Below, in pieces: positions 12,134-22,436 of a stretch of 64,000 bases of DNA. Position numbers and translations under genes: made by a program. Source of the stretch: Typha latifolia. Its lineage: Eukaryota; Streptophyta; Magnoliopsida; Poales; Typhaceae. Numbering within the stretch: position 1 is the first letter of the stretch; each line of letters starts with the position of its first letter. The notes beneath the pieces are model-generated. The model had not been told where the DNA came from. It saw only the letters and a program-made list of their open reading frames with translations, and searched no databases. The stretch is taken from assembly GCA_019914945.1 (NCBI GenBank), contig CM034113.1, positions 3,638,850 through 3,702,849 on the forward strand. The letters run 5' to 3'.

Positions 12134-12850
12134 TGGGTAAGGCTATCAAACTAATCGAGCCGGCTCGAGCTCGGCTCAAGTTTGGCTTGATAATGCTCGA
12201 TCAAGCTCGGCTCAAAAATATGCTGAGCCGAGCTTGATCATTAAAGCTAGGCTTGAAATTAAATTCGAGCCAAGCTTGATCCCAAGCTGGCTCGATAAGG
12301 CTCGATAAGACTCGAATATATATATAATATGAGTAATATCAAACTAATATGAACCATCAGATCAAAACCCTTTTACCAATTCAGAATTTCAGCCATTATT
12401 TTCTAACACAATTATCTTTATTGTTTGTAATTTATATTTTGATTGCTTGTAGTTTTTTGACACAATTATCTTTGTTATTTATAATTTATATTTTGGTTCC
12501 TTATAGTTTTCTAACCCATTTATCTTTCTTGCTTATAATTTATATTTTGGTAATATTTATATCTTTATAGTTGAATTAGGTTTTATTTCAAGCTTAATTC
12601 AAGCCTAAATTAATTCAAGCTTGCTCGGTCTCAAAAATGGTTTGAAATTGATAAGGCTTGAAGCTGCTAATTGAGCAGCTCGTTTAAACTTGTTTAAGCT
12701 CGAAATTGGCTCGAAATTGGCTCGAGTTTGAAATTGGCTCGGATTGAAATTATTTTAATTCAAGCTTGATCACAAAGACATGCTCAAAATTAATTTCAAT
12801 CCAAGCTTGATTAGAGCCAGGCTCGATCAAGCTCGGTTCGTTTTCCTTAG
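12134..12850. mobile_element. hAT-like non-autonomous DNA element
   Basis: The ends are rich in short CGAGC/GCTCG repeats: GGCTATCAAACTAATCGAGC at the left, and at the right the reverse complement of CGAACCGAGCTTGATCGAGC. The left end resembles the TAGGG-TG-CAA start common in plant hAT elements, and it is repeated at 59608-59650. The interior is AT-rich and has no transposase. It interrupts a gypsy LTR. I could not fix an 8-bp TSD. Confidence 0.5.
12403..12556. repeat. 54-bp tandem repeat, about 3 copies
   Basis: Units start at 12403, 12457 and 12511, each with (A/T)CTTT-TTG or TTAT followed by AATTTATATTTTGGTT. The third is partial. They lie inside the hAT-like element. The repeat makes a spurious hydrophobic reading frame. 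Confidence 0.75.
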
Positions 12851-14059
12851 TGTGAAGGAAAAAAAGTTGTTGTAGAAGAGGGGGATTAGAAGTTAGAGGA
12901 AGTCGACTAAAGACTTGGGCAGTAGAAGGAAGGAGGTGGGAGAGGGTGTTAATGGCTAGAACAAGAGAGAAGAAGATAAAGACACAATGTCATTTTCAAT
13001 TATCAGATTCCCCTCCAATTAGGGTTTCCTTCATATATTTATAGAGGCTCATCCTAGGGACCCATCAACTAAGTTAAAAACTCTAACAAACCAACAATTT
13101 TTGCCATGGTGCGTTCGAACGTGAAATTACAATTCTATGTCGTTGCGAACGTTTGTAGGCGTTCCAACGATCGCATTCAAACAGCCCGATCGCGTTCGAA
13201 CGGCTCGAGCCAGTTCGAACGAGCAAATTGTGCTCTTTATTTTTGTGAACGCGTGCAAGCGTTCGCATGGCCGGTTCGAACGCTGCGTTCGAATGCCCCC
13301 CGTGCAAAAATCCGTTTATTTCTTCAAACAAAAATCAACTAGATAAATAGACTCATCTCAATGAACCCAATGTCGCGAGTGGAGCCAATATGGACTGAGT
13401 CATATCATAGAATGCTTATATTTCTAAAATATTAAAAACATTTTGATTTAAATGAATTTTGGATTTATCAAAAAGATCTTTGATAAAATATTATTTGTAA
13501 GATAAATCATGAATGTGATCATATATTAGATTATTATTTATTCATATTTTTTGACTTATTAAGAATGACTTTATATATATATATATTAGATAAAATATTA
13601 GTATTTAGATTTATGGATAATTTATGCATAAATTGTATTTAGAAGAATTAAGAATCTTGAAGGTAGAGGAATTTGATACTTGAGATATACAATGAATCAA
13701 TATTATTGAATACTAACTAAAGTGAGATTTAGAATCTAATTTGTTTTTAAGAAAATAAATTCAAGGAAAATATTCTTGGAATTTAACGTTGCAACATGCT
13801 ACTAAGTGGTGGAATTATGAAAAAAAAAGTTTGTAAATTTTTGTTTGTAGTGACTCTAATCTTATTCAACGACGAGTAAAAAAAAAGCGGGCACTATAAA
13901 AGTACCTACTAAGACTCTAGACGTATTGACTATCTAAAAAGGCCATAGGCATCATCCCGGGGGTGACTAATAGTTCAATGTGGCCACAAGTCAAAGTACT
14001 CATTAAAAAGACAATATGACATTTTATCAGTTTTGACAGGTTTCCATAATATACATTTT

Positions 14060-14475
14060 TAAGGGAGATCAATTCTTATTATATTAATTTATTCAATTTG
14101 AGATATTAGGAATGATTTATATTTCAATTTAGTATATTTTAATTTTGAAATTCTGTATGAGAGACAAGATAATTATTTATTTTTCAAGATAGCTTATATA
14201 TATATCGTTATGATTTATTTTTTGCTACTACATGTATTATGTGTTGATATTTGTCATTACACATATTCTTAGTAGAGTGGGTTACTTGCTGAGCATTTAG
14301 CTCATAAGGAATTATTAGTTTATAGGAATTTAAGAAGCATATTAGTGAGGACTCTGAGTTCCTTTTTCACTATGTCAATATATTTTTAGGATCTGATTAT
14401 TGTTTAAACTTTTGTGTTTTTATGAGTCTTATTCGAGAGACTCGCAGTCATATGTTCCAAAATCAGGGCGTGACA
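14060..14475 (+). repeat. Right part of a gypsy 5' LTR
   Basis: The block ends in CAGGGCGTGACA at 14475 and is followed two bases later by a primer-binding site, which marks a true 5' LTR end. Upstream sequence from 13408 may also belong to it. The rest of the element is missing. Confidence 0.7.
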
Positions 14476-14478
14476 GAA

Positions 14479-14490
14479 TGGTATCAGAGC
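14479..14490 (+). other. Primer-binding site (initiator tRNA-Met)
   Basis: TGGTATCAGAGC is a perfect complement of the plant tRNA-iMet 3' end, placed just after an LTR end. About 330 bp of leader-like sequence follows, without gag. Confidence 0.85.
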
Positions 14491-14827
14491 CTAGGTTTTT
14501 GATCAACCTAGTAAATTTTCTTATAAAAGCATTTAAGTCAGATAGCTAGATCAATATAGTAAGTAACTAGTGGAAGCATAGAATATAGATTTATTTTCAA
14601 TGATTGTGAGCAAAATAGATTATTTGCTTTATTATGATGATGATATGGATACATAGATTTATTATAAGTTAGCAGCTTGATGGGTTACGGTACTAAAAGA
14701 TAGGCTACAGAACGATTTCTTCAAGATCTGGATTTATTATAGGAATCAGTCCGCACAATCGTGGGAAATTATTCATTAAATATTCTCCATAGTCAAAAAA
14801 TTACGAAACTAAGTGCATTAGTTTCGT
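14491..14827. other. Leader-like remnant, no gene seen
   Basis: AT-rich sequence after the primer site with no reading frame of note. It is cut off by an LTR fragment of the H/I family. Confidence 0.4.
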
Positions 14828-15150
14828 AACACCCTGACCTACAATTTTCATATGTATGCCCTTTGCAGATTCGAACTACATCTGAGACGAAAACACGAAT
14901 GAACGCAGGTGATGATGGTGGTGACGGGTGGAGTGGATATTAGGGTTATGGATGATAATGGAGATGAAGATGGATGGTGGATGTGGTTAAGGGATATAGA
15001 CAAAGGGAAAGAAGTGGTCGAGATCCCAAAGAAGCGGGAGGACTCGACAGACAAGGGAGATTAGAAGTAAGGAGAGACCTTGCCAACGGTTGAGGTGGAA
15101 GGATGGTGAAGAGAGAGGAGGGAGAAGGAATAGAAAGAAGATGGTAAAAT
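14828..15150 (-). repeat. Fragment of an H/I-family LTR (R-U5 part), minus strand
   Basis: The reverse complement aligns with 58840-59130 of the H 3' LTR. Shared landmarks include GTGGTGACGGGTGGAGTGGA and GGTCGAGATCCCAAAGAAG. It is only a part of the LTR, and neither end is intact. Confidence 0.75.
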
Positions 15151-15159
15151 GTATTTAAT

Positions 15160-15388
15160 CCTTTATTTTTCTTATATGAGAGGCTTGTATATAATTATTT
15201 TGTGGAAAAAGAAGAAGACAAAGAATGTTAGTAAATATAATTGCAAAATTCATAATATAAGTGCAAAATTTGTAAATTAAGTACAACAATGTCATCTCTT
15301 TTTAGAACATTATTTGGTTCTTTTAGCTCTTTTAATTGGAAAAAAAAATCTCATGTACACTTAAAAAATTGTGTTAGGTAAACAAAAG
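15160..15388. repeat. Unit of an imperfect tandem array, left of insertion F
   Basis: The sequence TTCTTTTAGCTCTTTTAATTGG...TGTTAGGTAAA near the end recurs at 20595 and in altered form at 20826. F has therefore inserted inside an array of diverged units about 0.23-0.34 kb long. Confidence 0.55.
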
Positions 15389-15942
15389 TGTAACGCCCCC
15401 GCCCGGCACGGGCATGTGCACGCCCACACGACACGCGCGGCGCACGCAACAAGTCAAGCGAGGCCCGTCACGCACGATACTCTCCCTGTACATATATAAT
15501 CATGACATCATTAAATAAAAACCTGCTAACATATCCATGATCACATAATCCATCACTAGATAAATCATACTATTAACCAAATAAACTTGTTAATATATGA
15601 ATATCCCCGTCTACAATAATATACATTAAACCACTACATAATCTGGCAAGACCCACACAGGTCACAACAAACCATCAAGATACAACTAAAATGAATAATA
15701 CAAGAGTATGTCATGATTCAACCTGTATCATACAGATCATCATCTAATATAAAAGAGTACAAATATCAAATACTAGTACAACTTAATTTCTATATAAACT
15801 ATCATCTATACCGTTTCACATCTATAGCTTACCTCATCTTTGCACTAAAATATCTTATCAGGGTATCTCAAGGTGATATCATGTACCATAATATCTATGG
15901 GGGTTAAAAAGAAAGAAATAAAGAGAGTCATGAGCAAAATGC

Positions 15943-16848
15943 TGATACGATCTCCCCTTAGGCTAAGGTTCGATCTCTTCCAATTCTCTGATCTGGACTA
16001 GATTTAGCAGAAACTTTGAAATAAGATCCCAATAGATGCTGCCATTGGATCGAAGTTAAATTTGGATATATTGTAGCTCCAGAAAAGAGCTTTCCAACAA
16101 ATTAAGTTTCAGGCGAATCGGATATGGGGTCTCGAGATATCGTCCGATTAGTGGACAAATATCAATGTGGTCTGTTTAGGATCCGTGGATGGAGGCACGA
16201 GATCTTAGGGTGATGGTGGTTGGAGTGGACCAGCGTTTGTGGGGTGGCACCGATGAAAAGTGATGATGGAAAGGTTATGGTTGATGGAAGGGTTAGGGCA
16301 AGTGTTGGATAGATTGGAAGAAGGGGAAGGAGAGGGCCGCCCCTAAGGGTCTAGGGTGATTGGCCGGTTGAGGGAGGTTAGAAGCGGTGTCGCCGGGGAT
16401 TGAGAGAACGAGAGCGAAGAAGACAAAGGAGGCAAGACAAAACTCAATTCTTCAATAATCAATAATGATCTCTGGTTGCCATCAACATCCTTTTAAAGGC
16501 TAACCAACAACTCAAAATTAACCATAAACAATACAATTTCGCCGACCGCATTCGAACGCACCCGATCGCGTTCGAACGTACCAAGTTCGCTCTTCTCTGG
16601 ATTTGCTAACGCGATGCAGGCGTTCGAACGCGCCTGTTTCCCTTCTCTGGATTTGCTAACGCGATGCAGGCGTTCACACTCTCACAACCTGTTCACAACC
16701 GCGTTCGAACTCACTCCACCCACCCGCGTTCAAACGCGACTTACAGAAAACTTATTTTCTTAGAAATTAAACATTAAAACAAGAAATAAAGACACTCCTA
16801 AAGTGAATCCATGCTCAAGATGACATCGGTAAAGTCCGAATCATATCA
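15943..16848 (-). repeat. S1: solo LTR inside F
   Basis: TGATACGATC...GAATCATATCA is flanked by AATGC and AAGGC. Uninterrupted copies elsewhere read AAAAGGCTCAGTG, so the TSD is AAGGC with one later change. It is the same family as the LTRs of E and A, but without their 42-bp extension. A GTTCGAAC array lies at 16547-16742. A solo LTR is what recombination between the two LTRs of an element leaves behind. Confidence 0.85.
16547..16742 (-). promoter_or_regulatory. GTTCGAACGC array in the S1 LTR
   Basis: Several copies of (G)CGTTCGAACGC and half-sites lie just upstream, in minus orientation, of GGTTAGCCTTTAAAAGG. A 34-bp unit starting CTTCTCTGGATTTGCTAACG is exactly duplicated 50 bp apart (16592 and 16642), showing local expansion of the array. 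Confidence 0.75.
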
Positions 16849-17046
16849 AAGGCTCAGTGAATAGACCTTACTGATACGATCACACCTCTGGCTATGGAGC
16901 TCTGATACAAGCTTGATACGATCTCTCCTTTAGGGCTAAAGATCGATCTGGACTAGATCTTGCACAGAACTTTGAAATAAGATCCCGAAATATTCTGCCG
17001 TCGGATCGACGCGAAATTTCGATATGTTTTAGGTCCGAAAAAGAAC

Positions 17047-17249
17047 ATCAAAAGAACATTTCCAACCGTCGAGCTTGCCAAAGGAAACTGCTGCATTGAA
17101 GCTAGACTCTTCGCCGTTTCTGCAGGGATCGGGAATGGTGCAGCCAGCCCTTCACAGTTTGTCGACGAGGTGCATGGGATGATGTGGAGGTTCCGAGGGC
17201 TGCTACAATGGTTGAGGATCCCATTGTAGCCGATAGTCGTTTGTTGCAG
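17047..17249 (-). other. Unassigned segment at the deletion joint of E
   Basis: About 200 bp of GC-richer sequence lies between the truncated LTR and the gag start. I do not find it in element A. It may be diverged gag, filler DNA from repair of the deletion, or a captured host piece. On the minus strand it stays open in one frame (GSSTIVAALGTSTSSHAP). Confidence 0.4.
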
Positions 17250-17630
17250 CTAACCATGGGTTGAGGTGTATAAGCTCGATCTTGCCTGATAGCCGAACTC
17301 TCCCCAACTTTTGTGATGAACGGGGAGGCCGTGGAGGATGTTGGGTATGTTGCGAGGGGGTTCCCCATGCCGCCTTGTGATTGCCCTGCTTGTTGAAGAA
17401 GGTTTCGGCCACGCCCGTATTTCCCACAGCATCTCCATCATCATTTGATTATTGATGGCCATCTGTCTGGAAAGAGACCCCAACACGGCTTGAATACTAG
17501 GTTCTTCCGTATTCCGATTAGATCGGGCGGTTCCACGGGTGGAAGTCCTTGCAATCGTTTCTCCCTCCTCTATTAGGAGAATCTCTTCTTCATCATCTCG
17601 CCGTGCAGCCATGGATCTGGTTGTCGTCAT
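17250..17630 (-). pseudogene. gag: E gag N-terminal fragment
   Basis: The minus strand starts MTTTRSMAARRDDEEEILLI and runs through a short helical segment (LSRQMAINNQMMMEMLWEI). It is nearly identical to the gag start of element A at 45111. The gag-like part is less than a fifth of gag, has no zinc knuckle, and ends in unrelated sequence. The start codon sits about 40 bp inside the primer-site flank (GCTCTGATACCAGCT at about 17657-17671), as in A. Confidence 0.8.
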
Positions 17631-17671
17631 TGGAAGCGCTTGTCCGAGGAAAGGTGGCTCTGATACCAGCT

Positions 17672-18666
17672 TGATACGATCACACCTCTGGCTATGGAGC
17701 TCTGATACCAGCTTGATACGATCTCTCTTTTAGGGCTAAAGATCGATCTTTTCTAATTCTCAGATCTGGACTAGATCTTGCACAGAACTTTGAAATAAGA
17801 TCCCGAAATATTCTGCCGTCGGATCGACGCGAAATTTTGATATTTTTTAGGCCCGGAAAAGAGCTTTCCAACAAATCAATCTTCAGGCGAATCGGAGTTG
17901 GGGATCTCGAGATATCGTTCATTTAGTGGACAAACATCAGGATGCTCTGTTTTGGATCCGTGGATGGAGGCACGAGATCCTAGGTAATGGTGGATGGTGG
18001 AGGACCGGCGTTAATGGGGTGGCACCGGTGAAAAGTGATGGTGGAAGGGTTGTGGTTGATGGAAGGATTAGGGCAAGTGTTGGATAGATTGGACGAAGGG
18101 GGAGAAGAGGGTCACCCTTAAGGGACTAGGGTGATTAGCCGGACGAGGGAGGTTAGAAGCGGCGTCGCCGGGGATTGAGAGAACGGGAGCGAAGAAGACG
18201 AAGGAGGCAAGGCAAAACTCAATCTCAATAATCAATCATAATTTTGGTTGCCCTACACATCCTTTTATAGGCTAACCAACAACTCATATTAACTCTAAAA
18301 CACAATTTTCGCCGACCGCGTTCGAACTCGCCCGACTGCGTTTGAACGCACCGAGTTCGCTCTTCTGGATTTGCGAATGCGATGCAGGCGTTCGAACGCG
18401 CAATCGAACGCGCCTATCGGTATTTGCGAACGCGATGCAGGCGTTCACAGTGCGTTCGAACGCACCGTGTTCGAACGCACAGTACATTCTCTTCACCACG
18501 TTCACAACCCCGTTCACAAAACGCGTTCGAACTCACTCCACCCGCGTTCGAACGCGACTTACAGAAAACTTATGTTAATAAAAATTAAACACTAAAACAT
18601 GAAATAAAAACACTCATAAAGTGAATCCATGCTCGAGACGACGTCGGTGAAGTCCGAATCGTATCA
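17672..18666 (-). repeat. E 5' LTR (complete)
   Basis: A 995-bp LTR with the TGATACG/CGTATCA inverted ends of the family. In minus orientation a GTTCGAAC array (18317-18556) lies just upstream of a TATA box (TATAAAA, complement at 18263-18269). The U5 end has a 42-bp extension (17672-17713) containing an internal copy of the primer site. Confidence 0.85.
18317..18556 (-). promoter_or_regulatory. GTTCGAACGC array upstream of the TATA box in the E LTR
   Basis: About ten full or half copies of CGTTCGAACGC, interleaved with the module TTTGCGAACGCGATGCAGGC. In the direction of transcription the array ends about 50 bp before the TATA box. Confidence 0.8.
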
Positions 18667-20166
18667 CTTACCCCAAATCAGTGATGCCAAACAGAGAGTA
18701 AATCATATACTAGATAATATGAATCAGCAAGAGCATCATGTCGTGAATGAGTATATGAATGTATCCTCAATAATATATAAATAAAAAGTAGATAATATAT
18801 CGTAACTGATAAGAAGTATATAATCCTTGACAATGAGTAAATAGATCTCCATATTATACTATCATCACAACTTTCTCTCAAATATGACACATGATGCATG
18901 CCGACCATGACCATGCTATGATATCAAATACAACCATATATGATGCATATTGATCACTCGATAATCAGGTAACCAGATGATAATGAAATCGTATGCAATT
19001 TTCAATATCACAATCATCACCGACATCTCGGTATAATATCATCATACTAGACCACTATGCACAGTCAACACCCAGTACCCGATCTCAACATCATGTCCGA
19101 AAGCTCATAGCATACTCCTGACCCACAAGAGTATCTCAAATATAATCATACCCCGCCACCCGCTAGGGTATCAACATCCATTCAGACCGGGCACCCACAT
19201 AGTTAATAGAAACCTCGTGAGGATAACTCGCCACATATGCCTTAGCAAATGGCATGTGTCCGATTGTCTGTGTGCACAGACTCAACTGACCTCGGATATG
19301 GGTCACGAGATATCGCATATCAACGACCATAATCATCACTCTAGGCACCCCTAACCTTGGCGCCTACTCGGGTATCCCCATGCTTTCTATCAACTATCCT
19401 ATCAATCACATTTCATATTTTCCTTCTAAATGCCAAATCATATGCATATATCCAGTACGATAACGAGTCAATGCATAACAAGAATTTGGGTGGAATAGGA
19501 ATCAAGAGAAAAAATGATACAATGCCGACTCCAACCGTGTATCTAACATATGTATACTCCTGCTAGTTTATCACACGCACACTCATACTAGAAATCACTC
19601 TGACACAAAGTCATAACAGTATAATCATTTCTAATCGTCTCAATTTATCATCATCATACTCATATCCAAGATTAGCCTAATTCTATGCATGATAAAAATA
19701 TGCTCGATTGTAATCATTTCTAGATAAAGTCATATAATTATGTTGGAGACCAAAACATACATGTACATAAAATATAATATAACCTAATTTGAGAAAGACA
19801 TAAAGGGGATAAGACTACTCACACTTGATCAGAAGACGCAAACCACGTATCCCTTACATCCGCTAATCAACTGAGTGACACTCATCGCTAGTAAGGTCTA
19901 CGAGGTCTCAAATAAGGGGTTCAGGATCAGCGGCGGCGGTTTTGAGAAGGTGGTAGCGGGCTGATGTTGGCAATGAGGAGAGGAAAGAGTGCGAGAGAGA
20001 GTAGAGTGAGAGAGTGACCGAAAGAGAGATAGAGATAGAGAGAGAGATTTAAAGAGAGAGAGGGAAGGCGGTGGAGGGGTTGCAGCGGCGCCGGGGCCCG
20101 CCGCGGTCAGTTGGCCGCAGCCCGTTGGCTGCGGCAGCAGTAGTGGGCGCGTGGCGCCCCCACCAC

Positions 20167-20188
20167 GCAAGCTGCATGAGCAGCTTGC
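20167..20188. repeat. Perfect hairpin in the F LTR
   Basis: GCAAGCTGC-ATGA-GCAGCTTGC gives a 9-bp stem with a 4-nt loop. A related palindromic stretch (CATGCAGCATCAAGCTGCATG) occurs at about 61850-61870 in the G copy. Confidence 0.8.
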
Positions 20189-20235
20189 ATGGGCATGAGG
20201 TCGGCCACAGTGTGACCGGCCACGTCGTGCCCAAA

Positions 20236-20310
<75 letters not shown>
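20236..20310. repeat. (ATT)25 microsatellite
   Basis: Twenty-five uninterrupted ATT units near the right end of F. The matching place in the G copy (61915-61935) has only ATTTA-type repeats, so this expansion is local. Confidence 0.95.
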
Positions 20311-20312
<2 letters not shown>

Positions 20313-20332
20313 GTTTGGGTTGTTACAAAAAG

Positions 20333-21060
20333 TGCTCATATACATTAGAAAGATATTAATGATTATGAAATGTCTCTAAAAGTTTAAATAGGGTATTATC
20401 TCTCTTCTCCTCGTCCATCTTCTTTTTATGATTATAATTCATAGTTTATTTACAAAATTTGCAATTAACTTATAACATTTTTTTACTCTACTATTCTTCT
20501 ACGTATTCTTTTATATCTTACTCCTTCACGACCTTATTTTTCTTGTATGAGAGCTTCTATAGGATTATTTCCAGTGGAAATCATAAGGATGATTCTTTTA
20601 GCTCTTTCAATTGGGAAACAATCTAACGTATAGTTAAGAAATTATGTTAAGTAAATAAATGTTTCCATAGCTAGATATCACACTTTATTTGCAACACATA
20701 TTAAGTTCATTTTAGGGTAGAATCTTTTTCACTCTTTTTTATCCTCCTTTTTTTTGACCGTATTTCATAGTTAATTTACAAATTTTATAAATTAACTACA
20801 AGTTTCATAGAAAACTATGAATTATAATTCTTTTAACTCTTTTTTTTGGGGAACAAACTAATATATAATTAAGAAATTGTGTTAGTTAAAGGAAAGTGCT
20901 CATAACTAGATAACGCATCTTCTTTTGGAACAAATATTAAGCTTTTTCTTTAAGAGGAAACCAAGCAATTCGAATTAATATACCAACTACATCGTAGATA
21001 TGCAAGTGTTCATAAATAAATGAAAGTTTTCCTAAAAAACTTTAATTCTTATCCCATCCA
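20333..21060. repeat. Diverged tandem units right of F
   Basis: Continuation of the array cut by F. The landmark TTCTTTTAGCTCTTTCAATTGG at about 20595 recurs as TTCTTTTAACTC at about 20826, about 231 bp apart, each followed by TTAAGAAAT.GTGTTA and a TAGATA motif. Confidence 0.55.
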
Positions 21061-21776
21061 CCTTCCGAATAACTAGATGAAAGAAGAAAGAAGAAAAGAG
21101 AAAGTAGTGAGAGATGAAAGAAGAAGAAGAAAATAGAAAGTAGTGGAAATGAAAGAAGAAGAAGAGTATGTATCAATTCTCTCTATTTTTGTATTGTCTC
21201 ATCAGTATTTAATGAACACTAAATGACATAAAGACAAACTCAACAGAAAAAGGAGAAAATGTCTCATCTGCAAAGAAAATAAAAAATGGGCTTAAGTGAC
21301 AAAAATAAAAACCTATTGTGGCTTTGGTGCAAATTTCCCATAATATTTTGATAAATGTTATTTCTAATATAAAAATACATAAAATGCCTATTTTATTTCA
21401 CAACAACCGGTCAGAAAATTATTTTATTCTGTGAAAATATTTTCTATGCTTTTTCTCATCTTGATCTTAATCACTTTTTATATTTTAGATATTGCTCATA
21501 TTTGGAAAGATATAATACATAGAGAGCAAGATGGTCAAATGTTTAGTAAATTTAACAAGAGAATACTTTTCTCATCAGCTTGAGCATTGGGTGTCAAAAT
21601 AAATGATAATTATATTGAACATGCTTTAATATTAAAAAGTAAGTTAATTAAATGCGGTCTATTTTAATTTACTTTCAATTGATAATTATTAGGAAAATAA
21701 TGATCATGATGATAATTGTATTTAATAACCCTTACTAGTTTGTCATACCATCAAAATTAATATACGTGTTATGATC
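21061..21776. other. AT-rich spacer, no gene seen
   Basis: A GAAGAA-rich patch at 21075-21165, then AT-rich sequence without coding or LTR signals. Confidence 0.5.
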
Positions 21777-22407
21777 CGCCCACGTGGGTTAAGTTAGTTG
21801 AGTTGATTTATCTTTCAATTAAAATTTATGCTTATGTAAGCCACTAAGACAAGTCCAATTAAGTCATGTAAGCATCTAAGATAAAGTTTTAGTTCGAGTC
21901 GTATAAGTATTTAGAGCTAATCTAAGCCAAGTCTTAGTTCGAGTTGTATAAACCTTTAGGGCTAGTACGAGTATAACTCATTATACTCCACCTCTATATA
22001 TAGAGGGACATGACTTTTTTGTTAGTCAGCCAAGAATCTAAGCATTGAGAAATAATTGAGTTTAGTTATTTTATTATTGCATTTACTATTTTACTTTAGT
22101 CGTTAGATCATCTTTCTTTAAGCACCCAAACCCTAGCTATCACCTTTCTCTAGCAGCCACTCTACCTACCTTACTGTCGTCCACCACCACCCTTGGCCGT
22201 CCGCTACCCTCCAACGACCGCCACAATGTCGGATATTTACTGTTCTACCTATTCTGACCTTGCTCCACTCTATTATTTATATCTTTCTATCCCGATCTTA
22301 GATTTAGGTGAAACAAAATCTATGAGAACCCTAACTCATGAGGCTACCACCACTTAAATTTTCACAATTTTTTAAGATATGGATCGATTCATATCTAGTT
22401 CATAACA
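21777..22407 (+). repeat. C 5' LTR
   Basis: TGTTATGATCC...TCTAGTTCATAACA, 631 bp, followed by a decayed primer site (TAGTATTAGAGC, 22409-22420). The body matches solo LTR K on the opposite strand. Shared landmarks are GTCGTTAGATC, the CCACCACC-TTGGCC block and the CTCGACC/CCCGATCTT region. A TATA-like CTCTATATATAGAG lies near 21995. Confidence 0.8.
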
Positions 22408-22436
22408 CTAGTATTAGAGCTAACATTCATCAGACA

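Larger units (their letters stand above)
11897..13407 (-). repeat. Gypsy LTR (minus) with a GTTCGAAC array, split by a hAT-like insert
   Basis: The block runs TGTTATGAACC...GAGTCATATCA in plus orientation. It shares with the S1, E, A and Z LTRs a GATCTTGAGATATC-like motif (about 12080), a GTTCGAAC array (13108-13297), and on the minus strand a TATA box (CCTCTATAAATATATG, about 13035-13050). Without the insert at about 12134-12850 it is about 0.8 kb, the same as its relatives. No clear TSD was found, so it may be a solo LTR with eroded ends. Confidence 0.65.
16872..18666 (-). mobile_element. E: internally deleted gypsy element inside F
   Basis: A perfect TSD CTTAC (16867-16871 and 18667-18671) brackets TGATACGATCAC...GAATCGTATCA. 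The right (5') LTR is complete (17672-18666). The left LTR survives only as about 16872-17046. Between them are only the start of gag and a short unassigned piece; everything from mid-gag into the 3' LTR is gone. The LTRs and gag start match element A closely. Confidence 0.85.
15389..20327 (+). mobile_element. F: long solo-type LTR (Tekay/del-like), twice interrupted
   Basis: The ends are TGTAACGCCCCC... and ...GGGTTGTTACA, flanked by a perfect 5-bp TSD AAAAG (15384-15388 and 20328-20332). Removing the two insertions leaves about 2.2 kb without coding sequence. Long LTRs that start TGTAACGCC are typical of del/Tekay chromoviruses; that family name is an inference. Related copies of this LTR form the flanks of element G (from 43778, 49502, 52953 and 59302) and part of 61957-64000. 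Confidence 0.75.

Noticed and set aside
12349..12570. Small hydrophobic protein with three repeats
   Set aside because: Product of the AT-rich 54-bp tandem repeat inside a non-autonomous DNA element.
18342..18595. Overlapping frames in GTTCGAAC arrays (also at 13083-13346, 37868-38144, 44207-44570, 48691-49002, 60401-60769) reading like Cys/Arg/Asn-rich repeat proteins
   Set aside because: They arise because the short repeat has no stop in several frames. They occur on both strands and in several frames at once, and have no start context or domain.
20049..20379. Poly-isoleucine reading frames
   Set aside because: Translation of the (ATT)25 microsatellite on either strand.
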